Origin: Agrococcus sp. SGAir0287
GTDB taxonomy: Bacteria > Actinomycetota > Actinomycetes > Actinomycetales > Microbacteriaceae
Assembly: GCF_005484985.1 (NCBI RefSeq)
Contig: NZ_CP027942.1
Coordinates: 682,001 to 746,000 of the forward strand
Direction of reading: 5' to 3'
Length of the DNA stretch: 64,000 nt
Part shown: piece after piece, positions 23,452 to 31,670 of the stretch
Numbering within the stretch: the first letter of the stretch is position 1
Layout: each line of letters opens with the position of its first letter
Translations under genes and position numbers: made by a program
The notes under the pieces: model-generated
The model's input: the letters and a program-made list of their open reading frames with translations, nothing else
Told to the model about the DNA's origin: nothing
The model's database searches: none

Positions 23452-24404
23452 GCGCCGTCCTCCCTCCCGCCAGCGACGCGAGCATCGCGCCGGAGCCTCA
23501 GGAGCCGAAGGGCGGTCCTGCGCCGCGCGAGGCCGGCACGAGCGTGTGGGGCGCCGCGTTCGCCAGGATGCGGCGCAACCCGCAGGCGATCGCCGGTGCC
23601 GCCATCGTCGCGCTCTTCGTGCTCGTCGCGATCCTCGCCCCCGTGCTCGCGCCGTACGCCGGCACGGCGCTGCCGGGCCGAGCCGACATCACGCCCACGC
23701 ACATCCCCGTGCCGGGCGAGCTCGCGCAGTTCCCGCTCGGCCTCGACCGCTTCGGCGGCGACGTGCTGTCGAAGCTCATCTGGGGCGCGCAGGCGTCGCT
23801 GCTCATCGGCCTCGTCTCCACGGCGCTCGGCCTCGTGGGCGGCATGCTGCTCGGCCTCGTCGCCGCCGGGTTCGGCGGCTGGGTCGACAACCTCGTCATG
23901 CGCGTCGTCGACATCCTGCTGTCGGTGCCGAACCTGCTCCTCGCCGTCTCGATCGCGGCGGTGCTCGGGCAGACCCCTGCGGCCGTCATGATCGCCATCG
24001 GCGCGAGCCAGGTGCCGATCTTCGCCAGGCTGCTGCGATCGTCGATGCTGCAGCAGCGCTCGGCGGACTACGTGCTCGCTGCGCAGACGCTCGGGTTGTC
24101 GCGACGCACGATCACGATGAGCCACGTGCTGCCGAACTCCCTCGGCCCCGTCGTCGTGCAGGCGACGCTCGCGCTCGCGACGGCCGTCATCGACGCGGCG
24201 GCGCTGTCCTTCCTCGGCCTCGGCGGCGGTCGCCCCGAGACGGCCGAGTGGGGTCGCATGCTCACGTACGCGCAGAACGAGCTCGCGATCGCGCCGCATC
24301 TGGCGTTCCTGCCGGGCATCTGCATCGCGATCACGGCGCTCGGGTTCACGCTCTTCGGCGAGTCGCTGCGCGAGGCGCTCGACCCGCGTCAGCGGAAGGC
24401 ATAG
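23448..24404 (+). CDS. Peptide ABC transporter permease (DppC type)
   Basis: 318 residues from GTG 23448, overlapping dppB. A proline-rich N-terminal extension (about 1-35) precedes FARMRRNPQAIAGAAIVALFVLVAIL. FPLGLDRFGGDVLSKLIWGAQAS is the OppC/DppC signature (normally GTDxxGRD), and the EAA loop is DYVLAAQTLGLSRRTITMSHVLPN in pieces. It ends with ESLREALDPRQR, typical of the family. The gene ends 98 bp before the convergent ATPase gene. Confidence 0.93.
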   Translation: MSAVLPPASDASIAPEPQEPKGGPAPREAGTSVWGAAFARMRRNPQAIAGAAIVALFVLVAILAPVLAPYAGTALPGRADITPTHIPVPGELAQFPLGLDRFGGDVLSKLIWGAQASLLIGLVSTALGLVGGMLLGLVAAGFGGWVDNLVMRVVDILLSVPNLLLAVSIAAVLGQTPAAVMIAIGASQVPIFARLLRSSMLQQRSADYVLAAQTLGLSRRTITMSHVLPNSLGPVVVQATLALATAVIDAAALSFLGLGGGRPETAEWGRMLTYAQNELAIAPHLAFLPGICIAITALGFTLFGESLREALDPRQRKA

Positions 24405-24408
24405 CGCT

Positions 24409-24500
24409 GCGTCGCTGATTGGGCAGTACTGGTTCGCGACACGCCGTGGAGCAAACCAGCACTGCCCACTCGAGCGTCAGAAGTGGCCAATCGGCGACGC
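24409..24500. terminator. Compound inverted repeat between convergent dppC and ATPase genes
   Basis: Outer arms 24409-24422 (GCGTCGCTGATTGG) and 24487-24500 pair at 13 of 14 positions. Inner arms 24420-24434 (TGGGCAGTACTGGTT) and 24454-24468 pair at 14 of 15. Lying between two convergent stop codons, it can serve as a bidirectional terminator. The outer part resembles the GATTGGCGAC repeat family at 60251-60347 and 62886-62980. Confidence 0.65.
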
Positions 24501-24501
24501 G

Positions 24502-26217
24502 TCAGGCCGCGCCGAGCTCCGCGCCGGGGATCGATGCCAGCAGCTGCCGCGTGTAGGGATGCCGCGGGTTCTGGAAGAGCTCCTCGCTCGGCGCCTGCTC
24601 GACGATCTCGCCGTGCTGCATCACGGCGACGTGGTCGCTGATGAGCCGCACGACGGCGAGGTCGTGCGAGATGAAGAGGTACGACAGGCCGAGCTCGCGC
24701 TGTAGCTCGCCGAGCAGATGCAGGATCTGCGACTGCACGAGCACGTCGAGCGCCGAGACGGGCTCGTCGCACACGACGAGGTCGGGCTTGAGCGCGAGCG
24801 CGCGCGCGATCGCGACGCGCTGCCGCTGGCCGCCGGAGAGCTCGCCGGGGTAGCGCCGCAGCATCGACTGCGGCAGCGCCACCTGATCCATGAGCTCGGC
24901 GACGCGAGCGCGGCGCTCGGCGCGCGATCCACGCCGGTACGCGTCGAGCGGCTCGCCGACGATGCGCCCGATCGTGAACGACGGGTTGAGCGACGAGTAC
25001 GGATCCTGGAAGACGGGCTGCACCCGCTGCCGGAACGAGCGCAGCGCGTCGCCCTTCAGGTCCGCGATCTCCTGCCCCTCGAACAGCATGGAGCCGGAGG
25101 TGGGCTCGACGGCCTTCAGCAGCATGCGCGCCGTCGTCGTCTTGCCGGAGCCGGACTCGCCGACGATCGCGACCGTGCGACCGCGGGGGATCGTGAACGA
25201 CACGTCCTTGGCGGCGGTGAAGTCCTCGCCACCGCGCACGGGGTAGACCTTCGTGAGCCCCTGCACGACGACGAGGTCGTCGGAGGCGGCGGCCTGGGCA
25301 CCCTCGGCGCCGTGCTCGATGACCTCGGCACGCGCAGCCGCCACGGAGGGCGCCGCGGCGACGAGCGCCTTCGTGTACTCGTGCTGCGGGTTCGTGAGGA
25401 TCTCGGATGCGGGGCCGGCCTCGACGACGCGGCCGCGGTGCATGACGACGACCTTCGACGCGCGCTCGGCGGCGAGGCCGAGGTCGTGGGTGATGAGCAG
25501 CACGCTCGTGCCGAGCTCGCGCGTCAGCGCGTCGATCTGGTCGAGGATCGTGCGCTGCACGGTGACGTCGAGGGCGCTCGTCGGCTCGTCGGCGATGAGC
25601 AGGCGCGGCGCGCACGCGAGCCCGATCGCGATGAGCGCGCGCTGGCGCATGCCACCCGAGAACTCGTGCGGGTACTGGTTCGCGCGGTGCTCGCCGTCGG
25701 GCAGGCCCGCGGCCGACAGCGCCTCGACGACCTTCGTGCCCACGTCGCGGCGCGTGGCCTTCCTGTGCACGAGCAGCGTCTCGGCGACCTGCGTGCCGAT
25801 CTTCGAGACGGGGTTGAGGTTCGACATCGGATCCTGCGGCACCATGCCGATCTCCGCGCCGCGCAGGCTGCGCATCCGCGCCTCCGACAGTCCGACGAGC
25901 TCGCGCCCGTCGAGCTGGATCGAGCCGCCCGCGATGGTGGCGTTGGAGGCGAGCAGGCGGATGATCGCCATCGCCGTGGTCGACTTGCCCGAGCCCGACT
26001 CGCCGACGATCGCGACGGTCTCGCCCTGCTCGACGTCGAACGAGACGTGCTGCACGGCCTCGACCGTCCCCGCCATCGTGCGGAACGTCACCTGCAGGTC
26101 GCGCACGCGCAGCAGCGGCACGTGCTCGTCCGCGTTCGCGGGGGAGGCGGCAGGGGCGGATGCGGCTGCGGCGTCGTCCACGTGGGGCTCGACGGGCTCG
26201 GCGGCGGGCTCGCTCAT
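24502..26217 (-). CDS. Fused double ATP-binding protein of peptide ABC transporter (DppD-DppF type)
   Basis: 571 residues with two complete ABC domains. Domain 1 (about 30-285) has GESGSGKSTT, FSGGMRQRALIAIGLA and LLIADEPTSALDVT. Domain 2 (about 315-560) has GESGSGKTTTARML, LSGGQRQRVAIARAL and VVCDEPVSALDVL. NPQHEYTKALVAA and NPRHPYTRQLLAS are the OppD/OppF C-terminal signatures. It should energise the DppBC channel. It is encoded on the opposite strand, converging on dppC, so it is transcribed separately from the other subunits. The N-terminus is acidic and Ala/Pro-rich. Confidence 0.93.
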   Translation of the reverse strand: MSEPAAEPVEPHVDDAAAASAPAASPANADEHVPLLRVRDLQVTFRTMAGTVEAVQHVSFDVEQGETVAIVGESGSGKSTTAMAIIRLLASNATIAGGSIQLDGRELVGLSEARMRSLRGAEIGMVPQDPMSNLNPVSKIGTQVAETLLVHRKATRRDVGTKVVEALSAAGLPDGEHRANQYPHEFSGGMRQRALIAIGLACAPRLLIADEPTSALDVTVQRTILDQIDALTRELGTSVLLITHDLGLAAERASKVVVMHRGRVVEAGPASEILTNPQHEYTKALVAAAPSVAAARAEVIEHGAEGAQAAASDDLVVVQGLTKVYPVRGGEDFTAAKDVSFTIPRGRTVAIVGESGSGKTTTARMLLKAVEPTSGSMLFEGQEIADLKGDALRSFRQRVQPVFQDPYSSLNPSFTIGRIVGEPLDAYRRGSRAERRARVAELMDQVALPQSMLRRYPGELSGGQRQRVAIARALALKPDLVVCDEPVSALDVLVQSQILHLLGELQRELGLSYLFISHDLAVVRLISDHVAVMQHGEIVEQAPSEELFQNPRHPYTRQLLASIPGAELGAA

Positions 26218-26369
26218 CCCGCCATCCTGCCGCAGCGGATCGTGCCGCGCGGCGCTGCAGCGCGGATCGTCACACGACCGTAGCCTTCGCGCCCCGAGCG
26301 GACCCGGATGCGGTTCGCGGCGCCGCGAGGATGCGCTAGCATTGCTGATCGTGCCGCCGTGCGGCGCAC

Positions 26370-26445
26370 GCCACCTTAGCTCAGTCGGCAGAGCGATTCA
26401 CTCGTAATGAATAGGTCAAGGGTTCGATTCCCTTAGGTGGCTCCA
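26370..26445 (+). tRNA. tRNA-Thr (anticodon CGT)
   Basis: 76 nt including encoded CCA. Acceptor arms GCCACCT (26370-26376) and AGGTGGC (26435-26441), a D-arm with AGCTCAGTCGGCAGAGC, anticodon loop CTCGTAA and T-loop GGTTCGATTCC are all present. Anticodon CGT reads ACG (Thr). Confidence 0.95.
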
Positions 26446-26448
26446 CAG

Positions 26449-26482
26449 GACGAAGGCCCCCGCGTGAGCGGGGGCCTTCGTC
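26449..26482 (+). terminator. Terminator after tRNA-Thr
   Basis: Perfect 15-bp arms GACGAAGGCCCCCGC (26449-26463) and GCGGGGGCCTTCGTC (26468-26482) with GTGA loop, 3 bp after the tRNA. It also serves the convergent small membrane-protein gene. Confidence 0.85.
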
Positions 26483-26487
26483 GTCGA

Positions 26488-26724
26488 TCACTCCGGCAGC
26501 GTGGGCTCGCGACGGAGCGAGCCGGTCGTGCCGCCTGGGCCGAGCGGCCACGCGACGAGCGCGAGCATCGCGGCGCCCGCGACGGCGATCGGCACGGCGA
26601 TGGGTGCCGCGGACGGCAGCGCGATCGTCGCGAGGACGCCGACGACGACCGCCGTGGCGAGGCTGCCGACATGGCGCGGGCGACGCAGGGCGCGCTGCGC
26701 GCGACGCAGGGCAGTGCGATCCAT
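26488..26724 (-). CDS. Small two-span membrane protein (78 aa)
   Basis: Start at ATG 26724 after GGGGAG. After a basic head (MDRTALRRAQRALRRPR) come two hydrophobic segments, about 21-38 and 40-60, linked by a short turn, then a polar tail. No known family. The start faces the divergent MarR gene 43 bp away, so the two may share a control region. It might be a DUF-type membrane protein regulated by MarR; this is inference. Confidence 0.55.
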   Translation of the reverse strand: MDRTALRRAQRALRRPRHVGSLATAVVVGVLATIALPSAAPIAVPIAVAGAAMLALVAWPLGPGGTTGSLRREPTLPE

Positions 26725-26767
26725 GCCGAGCACGCTCCCCGCGGCGATCGGGGATACGGTGAGAGCC

Positions 26768-27196
26768 GTGCCCGACGCCCCCGACATGCAGCACTGGCCC
26801 ACGGGTCGCCTGCTCGCGACGGCGGCGCGCATGGTCGAGCACGCATGGCACGACACGCTGCAGGGCGTCGGGATCACGCATGCGGGGCTCATCGTGCTCG
26901 ACCTGCTCGCCGACGGTCCGCTCGCGCAGGCGGAGATCGCCCGCCGCGCGCGCGTCGAGGTGCAGACGATGTCCCGCACCCTCGAGCGGCTCGAGCGCGA
27001 GGGGCACGTCGAGCGGACGCCCGACCCGAGGGATCGACGCTCGCGGCTCGTGACGCGCACGCCGGCCGGGGAGGCGGCGTGGACGCGCGCGTGGTCGCTC
27101 GAGACGAGCGCCGTGCCGGCCGTCGACGACCCCGACCTGCTGCGCGCGCAGCTCCTGCAGATCGTGCGGGCGCTGAGCGCCGAGCGCTGGTCCTGA
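26768..27196 (+). CDS. MarR-family transcriptional regulator
   Basis: 142 residues from GTG 26768; an alternative ATG lies at 26786. The winged helix runs through LAQAEIARRARVEVQTMSRTLERLEREGHVERTPDPRDRRSRLV, the MarR DNA-binding signature with the DxRxxR wing. TACGGT (26755-26760) ends 8 nt before the GTG, so the message may be leaderless. Candidate targets are the divergent small membrane protein and the nicotinamidase-MMPL pair downstream. Confidence 0.9.
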   Translation: MPDAPDMQHWPTGRLLATAARMVEHAWHDTLQGVGITHAGLIVLDLLADGPLAQAEIARRARVEVQTMSRTLERLEREGHVERTPDPRDRRSRLVTRTPAGEAAWTRAWSLETSAVPAVDDPDLLRAQLLQIVRALSAERWS

Positions 27197-27249
27197 TCCG
27201 GCCGTGCTCGGGGTCGCGGAAGATCGTCAGCCAGCGTAGTATCTGCTCC

Positions 27250-27813
27250 ATGGCCAGAGCGCTCCTCATCGTCGACGTCCAGAACGACTTCACCGAAGGC
27301 GGTGCCCTCGCGTGCGCCGGCGGCGCCGCGGTCGCGGCTGCGATCACCGAGCACGTGCGCGAGAGCGACTACGACCTCGTCGTCGCGAGCCGCGACTGGC
27401 ACCACGGCGACGACGACAACGGCGGGCACTTCGCGACCGGCGAGCCCGACTTCATCGACACCTGGCCCGTCCACTGCGTCGCGGGCACGCCCGGTGCGGA
27501 GTACCACCCCGCGCTCGACGCGAGCCTCGTCGACGTGCACGTCTACAAGGGTCAGGGCGAGCCGGCCTACTCGGCGTTCGAGGGCGAGACGGAGGACGGC
27601 GCGACGCTCGCCTCGGTGCTCGACGAGCGCGGCATCGACGAGCTCGTCGTCGTCGGCATCGCGACCGACCACTGCGTGAAGGCTTCCGCGCTCGACGGCC
27701 TGCCCGTCGTGCCGACCGTCACGGTCGTCGACGCGCTGACGGCCGCCGTCGCCCCCGGCACGCGCGCCGCCGCGCTCACCGAGCTCGCCGACGCCGGCGT
27801 CGCCGTCCGATGA
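27250..27813 (+). CDS. pncA: Nicotinamidase
   Basis: 187 residues. The catalytic triad is visible as Asp9 (LIVDVQNDF), Lys100 (VYKGQGEPAYSAF) and Cys142 (IATDHCVKASA). Asp49 and His51 in ASRDWHHGD and His75 in WPVHCV fit the metal site. It hydrolyses nicotinamide to nicotinate in the NAD salvage pathway. TAGTAT (27237-27242) lies 8 nt before the ATG. It overlaps the MMPL gene by 4 bp (ATGA). Confidence 0.94.
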   Translation: MARALLIVDVQNDFTEGGALACAGGAAVAAAITEHVRESDYDLVVASRDWHHGDDDNGGHFATGEPDFIDTWPVHCVAGTPGAEYHPALDASLVDVHVYKGQGEPAYSAFEGETEDGATLASVLDERGIDELVVVGIATDHCVKASALDGLPVVPTVTVVDALTAAVAPGTRAAALTELADAGVAVR

Positions 27814-30014
27814 GCGCCCCCGCCCCCGCCGAGCGATCCGACGCCCGCCCGGCGCCCGCTCCCACGCGCTCCCGCGTGCCGCGCTGGCTGCGAGCCCTCA
27901 TCCCCGCCGTGCTCATCGTCGGCTGGCTCGCGGCCCTCGGCGTCGGCGGCCCGACGTTCGGCAGGCTCGAGGAGGTCGTCGAGAACGACCAGGCGGCCTT
28001 CCTGCCGCAGTCGGCCGACGCGACGGCCGTGCAGGAGGCGCTGCCCGGCTTCCTCGGGGCCGACCGCATCCCCGCGATCGTCGTGCTCGAGGGCGACGGC
28101 GCGCTCAGCGACGCGCAGCTCGCCGACGCGCAGACGCTCGCGGAGGACGTCGCCGGCGTCGACGGCGTCGTCGAGGCCTCGCCCGCGATCCCGAGCGAGG
28201 ACGGCGAGGCGGTGCAGATCGTCGCCGTCGTCGACTCGAGCGACTCCGAGACGGTCGACGCGGCCGTCGAGGCCATCCGCGCGCTCGTCGCCGACGCGCC
28301 CGACGGCCTCACGGGCGCCGTCACGGGGCCGGCGGGCTTCGCCGCCGACATCGCCGAGGCCTTCGGCGGCATCGACGGCATCCTGCTGCTCGTCGCGCTC
28401 GCCGCCGTGCTCGTCATCCTCATCGTCGTCTACCGCTCGCCGCTGCTGCCGATCCTCGTGCTGCTGACGTCGGTTGCGGCGCTGTGCCTCGCGATCCTCG
28501 TGGTCTTCGCGCTCGCGCAGGCGGGCATCCTGCAGCTCAGCGGGCAGACGCAGGGCATCTTGTTCATCCTCGTCGTCGGCGCGGCCACCGACTACGCGCT
28601 GCTCTACACCGCGCGCTACCGCGAGGCGCTCACGCAGCACGCCAGGCGATGGGATGCGACGGTCGCGGCGTGGAAGGGCTCGTTCGAGCCGATCCTCGCC
28701 TCGGGCGGCACCGTGATCGCCGGCCTGCTGTGCCTGCTGCTGTCGGATCTGCAGTCGAACCGGCAGCTGGGTCCCGTCGCCGCCATCGGCATCGCCATGG
28801 CGCTGCTCGCGGGCCTCACGATGCTGCCGGCGCTGCTCTACGCCGTCGGCCGCGTCGCGTTCTGGCCCGTCATGCCGCGGCACCACGGTGCGCACGAGCA
28901 CGCGCCGACGCACGCGCGCCGCGAGCGCGTCGGCCTCTGGGCGCGCGTCGCCGGCCTCGTCGGCCGTCGCCCGCGACCCGTCTGGATCGTGACCGCCGTC
29001 GTGCTCGCGGCCGGCGCCGTCGGCATGACGCAGCTGCAGGCGAACGGCGTGCCCTCGAGCGAGTTCGTCGTCGGCGCCTCGCAGGCGCGCGACGGCCAGC
29101 AGGTGCTCTCCGACCACTTCCCCGGCGGCTCCGGCGCGCCCACCTACGTGCTCGCGCCCGAGGGCGACCTCGACGCGGTCGCGAGCGTCGCTGCGGGTGT
29201 CGACGGCGTCGACGCGGTCGCGGCGACGAGCGAGGACGCGCCGGGCGGCACGGTGCCCGTCGGGGACGCGCAGCCCGTGCCCGGGATGCCGATGGGCGAG
29301 CCGCAGGTCGTCGACGGCCAGGTGCTGTTGCAGCTCACGCTCGACGCGGCCCCCGACTCGGATGCGGCGCAGCAGACGGTGCGCGACCTGCGCGCCGCGC
29401 TCGCGGACGCCGACCTCTCGGACGCGCTCGTCGGCGGCACCACCGCGACGGCCGTCGACACGAACGACACCGCCATCCACGACCGGGCGCTCATCATCCC
29501 CATCGTGCTCGGTGTCATCCTCGTGATCCTCGCGCTGCTGCTGCGGGCGATCGTCGCCCCGATCCTCCTCATCCTGACGACCGTGCTGTCGTTCGGGACC
29601 GCGCTCGGGGTCGGCGCGCTCATCCTCCACGCGATCGGGCGCGAGGCGATGGACCCGTCGGTGCCGCTGTTCTCGTTCGTGTTCCTCGTGGCGCTCGGCG
29701 TCGACTACAACATCTTCCTCATGACGCGGGTGCGCGAGGAGGCGCTGCGGCTCGGCCATCGCGAGGGCGTGCTCACCGGCCTCAGGGTCACGGGCAGCGT
29801 CATCACCTCGGCGGGCGTCGTGCTCGCGGCGACCTTCGCGGCGCTCGGGGTCATCCCCGTGCTCTTCCTGCTGCAGATCGCGATCATCGTGGCGCTCGGC
29901 GTGCTCATCGACACCGTGCTCGTGCGCTCGCTGCTCGTGCCCGCCCTCGCGCTCGACATCGGGCGTGCGACGTGGTGGCCGTCGCGGCTGTCGCGGTCGA
30001 CGCCGAAGGACTGA
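27810..30014 (+). CDS. MMPL/RND-family membrane transporter
   Basis: 734 residues with the duplicated layout of MMPL proteins: one span near 29-48, a periplasmic domain to about 185, five spans (about 190-350), a linker, then the second set (span near 395-412, periplasmic domain, five spans about 560-715). GAATDYALLYTARYRE and ALGVDYNIFLMTRVREE carry the conserved Asp-Tyr of helix 4/10. It probably exports a lipid, drug or metabolite by proton motive force. The substrate is unknown. It is translationally coupled to pncA, an odd pairing. Confidence 0.9.
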   Translation: MSAPAPAERSDARPAPAPTRSRVPRWLRALIPAVLIVGWLAALGVGGPTFGRLEEVVENDQAAFLPQSADATAVQEALPGFLGADRIPAIVVLEGDGALSDAQLADAQTLAEDVAGVDGVVEASPAIPSEDGEAVQIVAVVDSSDSETVDAAVEAIRALVADAPDGLTGAVTGPAGFAADIAEAFGGIDGILLLVALAAVLVILIVVYRSPLLPILVLLTSVAALCLAILVVFALAQAGILQLSGQTQGILFILVVGAATDYALLYTARYREALTQHARRWDATVAAWKGSFEPILASGGTVIAGLLCLLLSDLQSNRQLGPVAAIGIAMALLAGLTMLPALLYAVGRVAFWPVMPRHHGAHEHAPTHARRERVGLWARVAGLVGRRPRPVWIVTAVVLAAGAVGMTQLQANGVPSSEFVVGASQARDGQQVLSDHFPGGSGAPTYVLAPEGDLDAVASVAAGVDGVDAVAATSEDAPGGTVPVGDAQPVPGMPMGEPQVVDGQVLLQLTLDAAPDSDAAQQTVRDLRAALADADLSDALVGGTTATAVDTNDTAIHDRALIIPIVLGVILVILALLLRAIVAPILLILTTVLSFGTALGVGALILHAIGREAMDPSVPLFSFVFLVALGVDYNIFLMTRVREEALRLGHREGVLTGLRVTGSVITSAGVVLAATFAALGVIPVLFLLQIAIIVALGVLIDTVLVRSLLVPALALDIGRATWWPSRLSRSTPKD

Positions 30015-30026
30015 CGTCGCAGGCGG

Positions 30027-30077
30027 CGAGGTGCGGTCGCCATCGGGGCCGCACCTCGGCGCAGCGACCGCACCTCG
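30027..30077. terminator. Bidirectional stem-loop between MMPL and PucR genes
   Basis: Arms CGAGGTGCGGTCGC (30027-30040) and GCGACCGCACCTCG (30064-30077) pair perfectly over 14 bp, with another GCACCTCGGC in the loop giving an alternative pairing. It lies between convergent stop codons. Confidence 0.7.
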
Positions 30078-30084
30078 GAGCTCG

Positions 30085-31551
30085 TCAGGCGCTGGGCTCC
30101 GCGGTGGCCTGCAGCCACGCCCAGAGGGTCGCGCGATCGGCGAAGGCGTGCAGGTCGAGCCCGAGCTCGCGGCCGAGCGCGAGGATGCGGTCGCGCAGCG
30201 AGTGCCGGTGCATGCCCGCCGCGCGGGCGGCCGCGTCCCACGCGCAGTCGTGCGCGAACCAGACGCGGGCCAGCGCGAGCGACGCGCGCCCTTCGTCGGT
30301 CGTGAGCAGGTCGCCGAGGTGCGCGATGGCCGCCGCGCGCGCCGCGTCGTCGGCGAGCAGGCCGAGGATGCCGTCGTCGCCGGGCGCGAACGTCGCCGAG
30401 CCCAGGCCGTCGCGACGGGCGCGAGCGAGGGCCGTCGTCGCCTGCGCGAGCGCCGCCGACGCGCCGTCCCAGCCCGCGGGCGCGCTCCAGCCGACCGTCG
30501 CATCGGCGAGCGCTGCCGCGAGCGCAGGCCGATCCGCGTCGGCGGCGACGACGACGGTGCCGCCGTGGTGCGTCGTGACGAGGACGGGTCCCGCCGCGTC
30601 GGCGTCGATCGCGACCCTGCCGTCGACCGCCGCCACGACCACGGGCGCGGTCGGCAGCGCCTCGCCCGCGCGGGCGAGCAGCGCGCCGGCCCGCGCGGCG
30701 TCGCCCGCGAGCGCCTCGTCGACGATGGCGGACTCGAGCGCCGCGAGCCGATCGCGAGCCGGCTGCGCCGAGGACAGCGCGAGGTCGAGCAGCGTCGCGG
30801 CCGTCGTCACGACCGAGCGGGCGGCGGCGTCGAGCGCCGTCGAGCCCGTGAGGGCGAGGACGCCGTGCGCGAGGCCCGCGCCGAGCGACTGCACCAGCAT
30901 CCACCCGCCGTCGTCGCGCGCGGTCGTGCGCGCGGTGCGCCGTCCCGTGCGCAGCGCGGCCCGCGCCTCCTCGGCGAGGGCGCCGTCGATCGTCGCGGCG
31001 GAGGCGACGCGCAGGCGGGCGCGCGCATCCAGCAGCGCGACGTCGGCGCCCAGCTCGCGCGCGAGCGTCCGCACGACGGCGTCCGGCGCGTCCGCGCGGC
31101 TCGCGGCCGCACCGACCGCGCGCTGCGCCTCGGACGCCCAGCGCTCGCGCGCCGCGCCGCGCTCCGCGTTCCAGCGGATGATCGCGAGGAAGGAGGTGTC
31201 GTAGGGCACCTCGAAGAGCGGCAGGTCGGCCTCGCGCGCGGCGGCGACGAGCGTGGGCGGGACCGAGCGGGCGTGCAGGCCCGTGCCGAAGCCGATGCCC
31301 AGCACGCCGGCGTCGACGAGCGCGCGCACGTAGCGCGGGGCGGCGGTCTCGTCGTCGACGAGCTGCCTGCCGGTCGTGAGCAGCACGTGGTCGGGAGCGA
31401 GGAACGGGGTCGGGTCGGCCAGGTCGGAGCTCGCGATCCATGAGATCGGACGCGTGGCGCGCTCGTCGCCGTCGACGAGGGGAAGGAGCGCGAGGGAGGG
31501 CTCGGCGACGAGCGCCTCGACGGTGCCGAGGACCGGGATGCGGGACGCCAT
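30085..31551 (-). CDS. PucR-family transcriptional regulator, divergent from gabT-gabD
   Basis: 488 residues from ATG 31551. The N-terminal PucR ligand domain (PVLGTVEALVAEPSLALLPL... through DLPLFEVPYDTSFLAI, about 1-125) and the C-terminal HTH (WFAHDCAWDAAARAAGMHRHSLRDRI, about 445-470) define the family. It lies head-to-head with gabT, so it probably senses GABA or a related metabolite and controls gabTD. The 119-bp gap holds the inverted repeat TCTGCC-GATCT-GGCAGA (31590-31606) as a candidate operator. Specific inducer unknown. Confidence 0.88.
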   Translation of the reverse strand: MASRIPVLGTVEALVAEPSLALLPLVDGDERATRPISWIASSDLADPTPFLAPDHVLLTTGRQLVDDETAAPRYVRALVDAGVLGIGFGTGLHARSVPPTLVAAAREADLPLFEVPYDTSFLAIIRWNAERGAARERWASEAQRAVGAAASRADAPDAVVRTLARELGADVALLDARARLRVASAATIDGALAEEARAALRTGRRTARTTARDDGGWMLVQSLGAGLAHGVLALTGSTALDAAARSVVTTAATLLDLALSSAQPARDRLAALESAIVDEALAGDAARAGALLARAGEALPTAPVVVAAVDGRVAIDADAAGPVLVTTHHGGTVVVAADADRPALAAALADATVGWSAPAGWDGASAALAQATTALARARRDGLGSATFAPGDDGILGLLADDAARAAAIAHLGDLLTTDEGRASLALARVWFAHDCAWDAAARAAGMHRHSLRDRILALGRELGLDLHAFADRATLWAWLQATAEPSA

Positions 31552-31589
31552 GTGTCCATCGTGCCATGAAGGCATGAAGCGATCACCGA

Positions 31590-31606
31590 TCTGCCGATCT
31601 GGCAGA
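31590..31606. promoter_or_regulatory. Candidate PucR operator
   Basis: TCTGCC (31590-31595), GATCT, GGCAGA (31601-31606) is a perfect 6-bp inverted repeat centred in the divergent PucR/gabT region. Confidence 0.4.
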
Positions 31607-31670
31607 CGCGGACGGTCGCGCGCGTCCCTAGCGTGAGCAGCAGCCGCACCGCATCCAGGAGGAGCCCACC

